A program made the translations under genes and the position numbers. A model generated the notes under the pieces. The model did no database searches. It worked only from the letters and a program-made list of their open reading frames with translations, and was not told where the DNA came from. A stretch of DNA of 14,579 bases from an uncultured Clostridia bacterium (GTDB lineage: Bacteria > Bacillota > Clostridia > Peptostreptococcales > Anaerovoracaceae): NCBI GenBank assembly GCA_946541285.1, contig CAMNJG010000017.1, forward strand, positions 1 to 14,579, in the 5' to 3' direction. How positions within the stretch are numbered: the first letter of the stretch is position 1; every line of letters starts with the position of its first letter. Of the stretch, positions 1 through 7,180 are shown piece after piece.

Positions 1-1404
1 CCGGCTCAACAGGATCACGCTCTCTGCCCGCATCGTATGGCAGAACTGATCAATCACGCGCACCCGGCTGACGTGATAATCGCCGCCTTCCGGGGCGAGA
101 ATCCGCAGGTCACGCGCCTGGGTCGGCGGGTCACAGGAGACATAGATGATCCGGTCCGGACCTGCCTGAAGCACCGTCTCCAGCAATTCCGGCTTACACC
201 CGGCGCGGGGAGGATCCAGGATGACCACATCCGGATGGATGGACTGCTCCAGGAGTTCATGGATCGTTTCCTCTGCCCGGCCATGCAGGAAGCGGATATT
301 GACCGCGCCATTGAGAACCGCATTGCGGTTCGCGTCGAGGATGGCCTGTTCCACGGCTTCGATCCCCCAGACATACTCGGCCTGGTCAGCGCAATACAGG
401 CCGATGGTACCCGCACCACAGTACAGATCAAAGACCGTCTCTTTTCCGGTCAGCTGCGCGTATTCCCGTACTGTTCCGTACAGCTGCTCCATCATCCCCG
501 GATTGACCTGATAAAAGGACTGCGGGGAAATCTCCAGCTCCATGCCCGCGATCCGGTCCCGGATCGTGCGGGAGCCCGCGATGACTTCCACTTTTCCCGG
601 AACGGCCACATTTTTCGCCGTATTGTATTCTACGGCAATCGAACACAGTTCGAACTGACCGGAGCCGGTAATTGCTTCGTCCAGGATTTCCGCCAGCAGC
701 TCCGGATTTTTCAGCTTCTTCCCGTTGATCACCACGATCACCATGACCTGGCCGGTGGCCGCGCCGACGCGGACGATCATCCGACGGAGCTTGCCCCGCC
801 GGGTCGCCGGGTCATAAACCGTCATGCCGGATTCCTGCAGGTATCGCCGCAGACCGTAGGCGGCCATTTCCGCGGCTTCCGACTGAAGCAGACATTCCCG
901 CACATCCGTCACTTTCCTGCTCCCGCGGTCATAGTAACCGATCCGCAGTTTTCCGGTATTCCGCACCGTGCCTTTTTGGTCATCGGCAACGACGCCTCCG
1001 GCATAGACAGCATACTCCGTCTTATTCCGGTAGCGCCACGGTTCCTCCATGCCCACCGGAGGATCGAATTCCGGCAGGGTACCCCCATACAGCCGCTCCA
1101 TCTGATTCCGGACCTGCTGATTTTTGAGCGTTACCTGATAATCATAATCCAGGGACTGCATGGCACAGCCACCACACTGCCGATCATAGCGGCACTGTGA
1201 CTCGGTACGGTACGGAGAAGCCTGCAGGAGATCCCGGCACGTCCCTTCCGCGATATGCTTTCGGATCTTTGTGATCTCCACGCTTGCCAGGTCCCCTGGA
1301 ACCAGGCCGGGAACAAAGGTCACCATTTCCTCCGCCCGGCCGATCCCCTTACCTTCTGTACTCAGATCCGTGATCCGGATCTCGTAAGTTTCTCCCGTCC
1401 GCAT
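1..1404 (-). CDS. rlmD: 23S rRNA (uracil-5-)-methyltransferase, RlmD/RumA type, C-terminus cut by window edge
   Basis: SAM-dependent enzyme that makes 5-methyluridine in 23S rRNA. The frame is open from an ATG at 1404 to base 1, giving 468 residues without a stop, close to full family length. Visible in order: an N-terminal TRAM domain (about residues 5-60); the [4Fe-4S] cysteines C71, C77, C80 (C-X5-C-X2-CAMQ) and C171; a family motif FYQVN before the SAM fold; SAM motif I (DLYCGAGTIGL); DPPRAG; the nucleophile C424 in VSCDPP; and the general base E461 near the end. The usual DxFPHTxHVE is here DQFCHTMRAE, so the Glu is kept but its surroundings are unusual. The start lies 3 nt after the transketolase stop and has no clear Shine-Dalgarno, so it probably depends on reinitiation. 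The Gram-positive homologue RlmCD modifies two positions, and the sequence does not tell which applies here. Confidence 0.93.
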   Translation of the reverse strand, partial: MRTGETYEIRITDLSTEGKGIGRAEEMVTFVPGLVPGDLASVEITKIRKHIAEGTCRDLLQASPYRTESQCRYDRQCGGCAMQSLDYDYQVTLKNQQVRNQMERLYGGTLPEFDPPVGMEEPWRYRNKTEYAVYAGGVVADDQKGTVRNTGKLRIGYYDRGSRKVTDVRECLLQSEAAEMAAYGLRRYLQESGMTVYDPATRRGKLRRMIVRVGAATGQVMVIVVINGKKLKNPELLAEILDEAITGSGQFELCSIAVEYNTAKNVAVPGKVEVIAGSRTIRDRIAGMELEISPQSFYQVNPGMMEQLYGTVREYAQLTGKETVFDLYCGAGTIGLYCADQAEYVWGIEAVEQAILDANRNAVLNGAVNIRFLHGRAEETIHELLEQSIHPDVVILDPPRAGCKPELLETVLQAGPDRIIYVSCDPPTQARDLRILAPEGGDYHVSRVRVIDQFCHTMRAESVILLSR

Positions 1405-1407
1405 ATG

Positions 1408-2349
1408 TTATTTCATTTCCGCGTCAGCCGCTCTGACCGCGTCCGCAATATCCTCAGCCGTCAGCTGATATTCTTTTTTCAGCTCTTCCGGTTTGCCGGA
1501 CTGGCCGAAACGGTCCTGTACGCCAACCATGGAAACCTTCGTCGGGCAGCGGCGTGCCACCACCGATGCCACTGCGGCGCCCAGGCCGCCGATGACGGAG
1601 TGTTCTTCCGCGGTAATGATGCTCTTCGTCTCTGTCGCCGCTCTGACGATGGCTTCTTCATCCAGAGGCTTCAGGGTATGCATATCCAGTACCCGGACGC
1701 TGATGCCTTCCTTTTCCAGCGTTTCCGCGGCCTGCAGCGCTTCATTGACCATCAGGCCGCAGGCGATCACAGTATGGTCGCTGCCTTCCCTGGCGAGAAT
1801 CGCCTTCCCCAGTGTGATCCCGGTTCCTTCGTCATAGACCACCGGAACCGCCAGACGGCCGAGGCGGACATACACCGGCCCGTCCAGAGCTGCCACCTGC
1901 CGCAGGAGTTTTTCCGTGGAAACACCGTCTGCCGGGTGTACTACCGTCATGCCCGGAATCACGCTCATCAGTGCCAGGTCTTCCACGCACTGATGGCTGG
2001 CACCGTCTTCTCCTACGGTAATGCCCGCGTGCGTCGCGCAGATCTTGACATTCGCGTGAGGATACCCGATGGAATTCCGGATGATTTCATACGCTCTGCC
2101 CGCCGCGAACATGGCGAACGTCGAGGCGAAAACGGTCTTGCCGGAAAATGCCAGGCCGGCTGCCATACCCATCATATTGGCTTCTGCGATCCCCGCGTTG
2201 AAAAAGCGGTCCGGATACGCTTCTTTAAAGCCCGCGGTCATGGTGGATTTGGACAGATCCGCGTCCAGTACGATAATATCCGGGTTCTCAGCGCCCAGCT
2301 TTACAAGAGTGTTACCGTACGCCTGTCTTGTTGAGATCTTATCTGCCAT
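1408..2349 (-). CDS. tkt: Transketolase, C-terminal subunit
   Basis: Second half of a two-subunit transketolase, 313 aa. It holds the pyrimidine-binding domain and the C-terminal transketolase domain. With the N-terminal subunit it moves two-carbon units between sugar phosphates in the non-oxidative pentose phosphate pathway, using thiamine diphosphate. The catalytic Glu of the cofactor-activating motif is E56 in GIAEANM (residues 53-59). The family motifs FASTFAMF and THAGITVGEDGASHQ follow. An ATG six bases upstream (2355) would add two residues, but it lies only 3 nt from the GGAGG at 2359-2363. The ATG at 2349 lies 9 nt away and forms a TAATG overlap with the N-subunit stop, so I chose 2349. 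Split transketolases are normal in clostridia and archaea. Its place downstream of wall-polymer genes may reflect only operon growth. Confidence 0.93.
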   Translation of the reverse strand: MADKISTRQAYGNTLVKLGAENPDIIVLDADLSKSTMTAGFKEAYPDRFFNAGIAEANMMGMAAGLAFSGKTVFASTFAMFAAGRAYEIIRNSIGYPHANVKICATHAGITVGEDGASHQCVEDLALMSVIPGMTVVHPADGVSTEKLLRQVAALDGPVYVRLGRLAVPVVYDEGTGITLGKAILAREGSDHTVIACGLMVNEALQAAETLEKEGISVRVLDMHTLKPLDEEAIVRAATETKSIITAEEHSVIGGLGAAVASVVARRCPTKVSMVGVQDRFGQSGKPEELKKEYQLTAEDIADAVRAADAEMK

Positions 2350-3173
2350 TACCATTCACCTCCGAGCTCTTCTACTGCCTGCTTCGCCTGTTCCTCCGAC
2401 GGCGCCTTGCCGTGCCATCCGGCTTCATTTTCCATAAAGGAGACGCCTTTGCCCTTGACGGTTTTCGCGAGGATCAGCTGAGGCTTTCCCTTTACGGTCT
2501 TTGCTTTTTCCACTGCCGCGGCAATCTGGTCAAAATCATGTCCATCAATGATCTGGACATCCCAGCCAAAGGCCCGGAACTTGTCATCAATCGGTGTTAC
2601 GGTCATGACATCCTCATTTTTCCCGTCAATCTGCAGGCCGTTCCAGTCGACAAACGCTGTCAGATCATCCAGCCCGTAATGCGACGCGGCCATCGCGGCT
2701 TCCCATACCAGACCTTCCTGCAGTTCGCCGTCTCCCAGCAGCGCGTAAACTCTGCCGGTACTGCCGTCGATATGATTGGCCAGGGCCATTCCCACCGCGG
2801 CCGAGATGCCCTGCCCCAGGGAACCGGTGGACATGTCCACGCCCGGAATGTGTTTCCGGTCCGGATGCCCCTGCAGCATACTGCCCAGTTTTCTCAGTGA
2901 CAGTAATTCCTCCACAGGGAAATAGCCTTTTTCCGCCAGCACCGCATAAAGAGCCGGCGCGGCATGTCCCTTGGAAAGGACGAAACGGTCCCGTTCCTTC
3001 CGGTCCGGATCCGCCGGATCAACCTTCATTTCCGCGAAATACAGATATGTCAGGATATCCGCCGCGGAAAGGGACCCGCCCGGATGTCCTGAGCCGGCCG
3101 CGTGAATCTGCCGGATAATATCGATCCGGACCTTCGCGGCCATGGTTTCAAGATAGTTTCTGTCAATTGTCAT
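2349..3173 (-). CDS. tkt: Transketolase, N-terminal subunit
   Basis: Thiamine-diphosphate-binding half of a split transketolase, 274 aa. Seen directly: GSGHPGGSLS at residues 27-36; SKGHAAPALY at 67-76; the Mg-ThDP motif starting GDGELQEG at 148-155 and closing at N178; and a conserved GHD at 211-213. The open frame continues upstream to 3281, but that stretch lies inside tagA in another frame and shows no family similarity. The ATG at 3173 has an AGGAGG 7 nt upstream and begins MTIDRNYLE, typical of the family, so I chose it. It overlaps the tagA stop by 4 nt (ATGA). It must pair with the protein encoded just downstream to be active. Confidence 0.94.
   Translation of the reverse strand: MTIDRNYLETMAAKVRIDIIRQIHAAGSGHPGGSLSAADILTYLYFAEMKVDPADPDRKERDRFVLSKGHAAPALYAVLAEKGYFPVEELLSLRKLGSMLQGHPDRKHIPGVDMSTGSLGQGISAAVGMALANHIDGSTGRVYALLGDGELQEGLVWEAAMAASHYGLDDLTAFVDWNGLQIDGKNEDVMTVTPIDDKFRAFGWDVQIIDGHDFDQIAAAVEKAKTVKGKPQLILAKTVKGKGVSFMENEAGWHGKAPSEEQAKQAVEELGGEW
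2359..2363 (-). promoter_or_regulatory. Ribosome binding site deciding the start of the transketolase C-subunit
   Basis: GGAGG (minus sense) lies 9 nt before the ATG at 2349 and only 3 nt before the alternative ATG at 2355. The spacing favours 2349. The site lies inside the last codons of the upstream subunit, so the two subunits are probably translated in a coupled way. Confidence 0.75.
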
Positions 3174-3919
3174 GATAAACCCTCCTGTGATCTGCCCTGA
3201 AACATGACTTTGAGCATGAAAACGGGCAATTTCATGACTCTGCCGATTCTGGCCGGCTGCTGGAGAAAGCGGTACAGCCATTCCAGCCCGTGCTTCTGGT
3301 AAAATTCCGGCGCGCGCTTCAGGTCGCCCGACCAGACGTCCAGGCTGCCTCCGACGCCGATGGCTCCGTGGACCTTCAGTTCCTCTTTATGATCGTAGAT
3401 GAACTTTTCCTGCTTGGGGGCTCCCAGCGCCACACACAGGAAATCCGCTCCACTGTCATTGATCTGCTCCACAATCGCCGGTTCCTCTTCCGGTTTGAAA
3501 TATCCGTCGTGTGTGCCTGCCACCCTGAGCGCCGGATACTTTTCCCTGATTTTTTCAGCGGCCTTTTCGGCGACGCCGGGTTTGCTTCCGAAAAAATAGA
3601 TGGATTTTCCGTGATCCGCGAGATAGGCAATGATCGACTCCAGGAAATCAATGCCGGTCACCCGTTCTTTCAGGGGATGCCCAACGAACCTGGAAGCGTA
3701 TACCAGCCCGATCCCGTCCGGTATGATCAGTTCCGCGGAATTGATCAGCTCTTTGAGGGCCGGGTCATGGGAAGCGTTCTCGACAATCTCGGAGTTCGGT
3801 GTATAGACCGCTGTGACCCCCGGCTGCGGAAACAGCTCTTCAAAGCGGGCCATCGCGGCCTCTTTATCGATGAGATCCACCGGCACACCCAGTATGGTAA
3901 TTCTCTTGTTTTCTGTCAT
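3170..3919 (-). CDS. tagA: WecG/TagA/CpsF family glycosyltransferase (probable lipid-linked ManNAc transferase)
   Basis: 249 aa, the normal length for this family (GT26). Characterised TagA enzymes transfer ManNAc from UDP-ManNAc to undecaprenyl-PP-GlcNAc, the committed step of wall teichoic acid and of several secondary cell-wall polymers. Visible motifs: YTPNSEI at 39-45, with the T and N of the substrate pocket (T40, N42); PDGIG at 67-71, with D68 at the position of the proposed catalytic base; FFGSKPG at 109-115; LGAPKQE at 165-171; GVGGSLDVWSG at 188-198; KRAP at 201-204; and the C-terminal membrane-associating segment with WLYRFLQQPARIGR at 214-227. Both ends overlap neighbours by ATGA (GT4-CsaB upstream, transketolase downstream). 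Next to CsaB it most likely builds the ManNAc-containing repeat or linkage unit that CsaB pyruvylates. The exact sugar is inferred from the family. Confidence 0.92.
   Translation of the reverse strand: MTENKRITILGVPVDLIDKEAAMARFEELFPQPGVTAVYTPNSEIVENASHDPALKELINSAELIIPDGIGLVYASRFVGHPLKERVTGIDFLESIIAYLADHGKSIYFFGSKPGVAEKAAEKIREKYPALRVAGTHDGYFKPEEEPAIVEQINDSGADFLCVALGAPKQEKFIYDHKEELKVHGAIGVGGSLDVWSGDLKRAPEFYQKHGLEWLYRFLQQPARIGRVMKLPVFMLKVMFQGRSQEGLS
3181..3186 (-). promoter_or_regulatory. Ribosome binding site deciding the start of the transketolase N-subunit
   Basis: AGGAGG (minus sense) lies 7 nt before the ATG at 3173, inside the 3' end of tagA. It supports the short form of the N-subunit over an extension reaching 3281. 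Confidence 0.8.
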
Positions 3920-6153
3920 TTGTTCCTCTGCAGTTTTTCTAAAAAATCATCCAGTAACTGCGTATTTTTTTCTGCTCCGGCCCGGAGTGACCCGGTTCTG
4001 TCCTGAAGCATCTCCGCCACATCATCCAGCCGTTCTGTCATGGTACGCACGGCTTCCCTGACCTGATCCGTGTCCAGGGATTCCACACTGCCCGCGGCAG
4101 GCAGCCCCAGCATGGAGAGATACTCCTCCACCTTCGGGTCATAGACCAGTCCCAGGGCGGGCACCCCCATATGCGCCGCGAAAATCAGCGTATGCAGCCT
4201 CATACAGAGGATAAAGCGCGCGCTGCCGGTGATGCCGAGAATCCGGTCGATCCCGTGATCGTACTCGACCAGATACGACGGGGACTCCATGGACTGGCGG
4301 ATTGCTTCACTGAGCTGCCGGTCGCTGGAAGCCTGCATCGCGATAAACACAATCTCCAGGCCGGTCTCCGCATGGATTTCATCACAGATCCGCGCCAGCT
4401 TCGGAACAAACTCCGGATCCAGCCGTTCCCAGTCCCTGACTGAAATCCCGACAAAAGACCTGTAAGGCGGCAGTCCCTCCTTCTGAAGCAGATGGCTGGC
4501 CTGCTCCGGATCCCGGTAGACATCCGCTCCTTTATACGCGAAGACCGGATCCGCTGTGATATGGAATTCCTTGCCGCGAACGCCCATCGAGGTCAGTTCT
4601 TCCGCGGAACGGGCATCCCGCAGCGTGATCAGATCCGCTTTCTCCACGATCTTTTTCACGCGCTTCCGGTTCCCGGGACGGGTGACCGGACCGATGCCGT
4701 TGGCATACATCACCAGTTTTTTTCCGCAGCGTTTCGCGAGGTTCATCACGGTGACATAGTATAACAGGGACTTGGTGGAAGTACTGTCCTGCAGCAGGGA
4801 GCCTCCTCCTGAAATCAGTACATCCGACTCACGGACCGCGCGGAGGATCCGGCCGATCCGGAAGCGGTCGACCATCCGGAACGGATAGCGTCCCCTGTTT
4901 TTCTCCGGATCCGCGATCAGGACATCGACGGCAATATTTCTGCCCATATTCATCAGATTCTCATAAACCGCGCTCAGGATGGCTTCGTCCCCCGCGTTTC
5001 TGAATCCGTAGTACCCTGAAAGCAGGACACTGCATCGGGGACAGACCGCTTTCTGATAGACCGCCATATAGTCGTCGGTCATTTTTTCCGCGGAATAATA
5101 CTGGCGGATCACGGAACGTCCGTAGGCGCCGGCTGCGTTTCGCTGCTCCGGCGTCATTTCCAGCAGCGCCGTCACATCCCGCAGCAGCTTTTTTTCATCG
5201 GATGCGTCACAGCCTCTGCAGCAGAAATTCGTGAGACGGCTGATCTCCAGTTTTTCTTCAGCGAAAATCCCGATATATCCCTCGTTACCGGCGATCACCG
5301 CAGGTTTGCCGGCACTCATGGCTTCCAGGGCTGCCCTGCTGACACCGACAAAAATATCTCCTGCCGCGACCAGTTCATTAATATCCGTGCGCGCGCCTGT
5401 CATGATGATACAGCGCCGTCCGATACTCTGGTTCAGTTCTTCCGATCTCTTCGACAACGTTTCAAACTGGTCCCCGCCTCCGACGATCAGCAGCTGGATG
5501 CCGGGGAAACGTCTGTCCAGTTCAGGCGCGATCCCGATCAGCTGGGCGGCTGCCAATGCTCTGGATTCATCCATGCGGCTGACATAGGTGATAACCGGCG
5601 CGTCCGGATTCAGCGCGAATTCTTCCCGGATCCGCGCACCGCTGCGCTCCGGAGAGAACTTCTCCATATCAATTCCGTTGATCGTCACAGAGATCTGATC
5701 CGGACGGAGATCATACTCGTCAATCAGATATTCCCTGATATCGTCACTGACCGCGACTGTATACGTCCCCCAGTTGGTCAGGAAACGGTTCAGCGGTGTG
5801 ACATGGAACACCCAGTGCGCGGTTGTGACAAAATGAAAAGGAATCCGCCGGTGGATCAGCCCGGTGATAAATGCCGGGATCCTGGCGTGCGCGTGGACAA
5901 TATCCGGCTTCTCCCGGAGGATCAGCTGTTTCAGTCCCCGGTATGACTGCCGCACTGCTCCGGGGCTTTTGGTATTTAAAGGAAGCCGGACATGGCGGGC
6001 CCCGAAGCCTTCCACTTCTCTGACATAGACACCCCCGGCAGAAGCGATGATCACTTCACAGCCCCTGCGGCAGAGTTCCCTGGAAAGTTCGACAATATGG
6101 GTCTCGGCCCCGCCGATATCAAGCCCCATCGTTACCATCAGGATTTTCATCAT
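3916..6153 (-). CDS. csaB: Fusion of GT4 glycosyltransferase and CsaB polysaccharide pyruvyl transferase
   Basis: 745 aa with two catalytic modules. Residues 1 to about 368 form a GT-B glycosyltransferase of the GT4 type: GGAETH at 14-19, a VAVSD linker motif at 133-137, NGID at 159-162 and LEAMSAGKPAV at 276-286. The first Glu of the usual GT4 EX7E pair is not Glu here (V269). Residues about 375-740 form a CsaB domain: SGYYGFRNAGDEAIL at 379-393, GGGSLLQDSTS at 449-459, NGIGPV at 485-490, LRDARS at 511-516, ADPVF at 534-538, and MRLHT at 651-655 with the conserved Arg and His. CsaB transfers pyruvate from phosphoenolpyruvate to a ManNAc of lipid-linked secondary wall polymer, making the ketal that SLH domains recognise. 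No signal peptide or membrane span is seen, so it is probably cytoplasmic or peripheral. The start at 6153 overlaps the upstream stop (ATGA); the next codon, 6150, is also ATG and is a possible start. Single-domain CsaB proteins are about half this size. Confidence 0.92.
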   Translation of the reverse strand: MMKILMVTMGLDIGGAETHIVELSRELCRRGCEVIIASAGGVYVREVEGFGARHVRLPLNTKSPGAVRQSYRGLKQLILREKPDIVHAHARIPAFITGLIHRRIPFHFVTTAHWVFHVTPLNRFLTNWGTYTVAVSDDIREYLIDEYDLRPDQISVTINGIDMEKFSPERSGARIREEFALNPDAPVITYVSRMDESRALAAAQLIGIAPELDRRFPGIQLLIVGGGDQFETLSKRSEELNQSIGRRCIIMTGARTDINELVAAGDIFVGVSRAALEAMSAGKPAVIAGNEGYIGIFAEEKLEISRLTNFCCRGCDASDEKKLLRDVTALLEMTPEQRNAAGAYGRSVIRQYYSAEKMTDDYMAVYQKAVCPRCSVLLSGYYGFRNAGDEAILSAVYENLMNMGRNIAVDVLIADPEKNRGRYPFRMVDRFRIGRILRAVRESDVLISGGGSLLQDSTSTKSLLYYVTVMNLAKRCGKKLVMYANGIGPVTRPGNRKRVKKIVEKADLITLRDARSAEELTSMGVRGKEFHITADPVFAYKGADVYRDPEQASHLLQKEGLPPYRSFVGISVRDWERLDPEFVPKLARICDEIHAETGLEIVFIAMQASSDRQLSEAIRQSMESPSYLVEYDHGIDRILGITGSARFILCMRLHTLIFAAHMGVPALGLVYDPKVEEYLSMLGLPAAGSVESLDTDQVREAVRTMTERLDDVAEMLQDRTGSLRAGAEKNTQLLDDFLEKLQRNK

Positions 6154-6644
6154 AAATTGATCCCTGTAATCAGTCCGGTAAACTGGACATATCTGGACAG
6201 CAGCGTGATCGACGCGTTGACATTCAGCTCGTTGACACGGTTGACATAAACATGTCCGTCGTTCAGTTCCGCCTCTGTTTCCATCGTCAGTTCCACATCA
6301 TAGCGGTTTTCCAGCGGCGCGTCGACCCAGGTGCCGTTGTTCATGTTCATCTTGAGGACCGCCGGTTCCACTTTGATGTCCGCAATCGTGCCCATGACAT
6401 TTTCATCCAGGCTCTCATAAAGTTCATCGCCTTTTTTCATGGCATTGACGGTACCTTCACGGATTCCCCGGATTTTGACGGTATAGGTGATCGTTTTCGA
6501 CTCGACCTTCGCGGCGCGGGTATCATCGTTATTGTATTTCACAAAGACCGCCAGTACCACCAGCAGGCAGAGCGCAATGACGATGATGTCAATGATGCTG
6601 ATTTTTCCGCCGATCCTTCCGTTTTCATCGATCAGTTTCATCAT
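6150..6644 (-). CDS. DUF4330 family membrane-anchored protein, second of a tandem pair
   Basis: 164 aa. It opens with a short cytoplasmic start containing DENGRIGGKISIID (about residues 6-19), the recognisable beginning of DUF4330 proteins. One hydrophobic helix follows (about 18-36), then an extracellular domain of about 125 residues predicted to be mostly beta-strand. No enzyme motif is visible and the family's function is unknown. It aligns along its whole length with the gene just upstream: YTVKI against YTLQI, KGDELYESL against KGDELMDKV, IGTV/MGTI, and a closing YITSI/LITGI strand. It overlaps both neighbours by 4 nt and sits between the ligase-like protein and GT4-CsaB. This suggests a structural or assembly role at the membrane in polymer export, which is inference only. 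A second ATG at 6641 is an alternative start. Confidence 0.85.
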   Translation of the reverse strand: MMKLIDENGRIGGKISIIDIIVIALCLLVVLAVFVKYNNDDTRAAKVESKTITYTVKIRGIREGTVNAMKKGDELYESLDENVMGTIADIKVEPAVLKMNMNNGTWVDAPLENRYDVELTMETEAELNDGHVYVNRVNELNVNASITLLSRYVQFTGLITGINL

Positions 6645-7147
6645 TCCTCCCCCCTTTCAATGCTGGTAATATATCCTCCGCCGGAATAGCCCGGCCCGAC
6701 GACACTGACGGACTGGCCGACACGGATTTTAAAACCGCTGTCCGCGATCAGTGCTTTTCCGTCATCCTGACATTTTACTTTTACAGTCAGTGCCGCGCTG
6801 TAGCGTTCCGGATCTTTCACCATGATATATCTGCCGTTTTCTTTATCCTCTGTCGTTCTTTCAAACGGGAAAAATTCCACTTTCTCGACTGTGCCGATTT
6901 CATATTTCTTGACTTTGTCCATGAGTTCGTCGCCTTTATGGACCAGCGGCAGGGTGTTTTCGTTGAGGTCGTCAATCTGCAGTGTATAGACCAGTTCCCT
7001 GGTTTTTACCGATGAGGTATCCACCGCGCTGCCTCCTCCCATCCGGTGGACGGCATAGGCGCCTGCCAGCGCGACGACGACGACAATAATCACCAGGTCG
7101 AAGAAATTCAGTTTCAGCTTTCTCTTTTTTACGTTCTCATTTTCCAT
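6641..7147 (-). CDS. DUF4330 family membrane-anchored protein, first of a tandem pair
   Basis: 168 aa. A lysine-rich start (KKRKLKLNFFD, residues 7-17) leads into one hydrophobic helix (about 16-34), giving an N-in topology. The rest is an extracytoplasmic domain with no catalytic motif. It is a diverged paralogue of the downstream gene and keeps the DUF4330 pattern: YTLQI, KGDELMDK, IGTVEKVEF, an alternating strand region, and GGYITSIE at the C-terminus. It lacks the DENGRxxGK opening of its partner. The start at 7147 has GGGAG 7 nt upstream. A 33-bp gap separates it from the ligase-like gene, and its stop overlaps the next start (ATGA). The pair probably arose by duplication and may form a heteromer. 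The assignment rests on the overall pattern and on its partner, so it is less certain than for the second copy. Confidence 0.78.
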   Translation of the reverse strand: MENENVKKRKLKLNFFDLVIIVVVVALAGAYAVHRMGGGSAVDTSSVKTRELVYTLQIDDLNENTLPLVHKGDELMDKVKKYEIGTVEKVEFFPFERTTEDKENGRYIMVKDPERYSAALTVKVKCQDDGKALIADSGFKIRVGQSVSVVGPGYSGGGYITSIERGEE

Positions 7148-7180
7148 CAGGCTGCTCCCTTCCTTAATTGTACCTGAACA

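Noticed and set aside
37..1200. Long plus-strand open frame of 387 codons
   Set aside because: It is the codon-aligned antisense of rlmD, whose minus-strand product carries all family motifs. The plus product is rich in His, Arg and Pro with no recognisable domain.
3174..3281. Upstream extension of the transketolase N-subunit
   Set aside because: The extra residues come from tagA in another frame and do not resemble transketolase. The AGGAGG site supports the ATG at 3173.
7148..7180. Possible extra element in the 33-bp gap between the ligase-like gene and the first DUF4330 gene
   Set aside because: It holds only the ribosome binding site of the downstream gene and a 5-codon frame; no hairpin or repeat.
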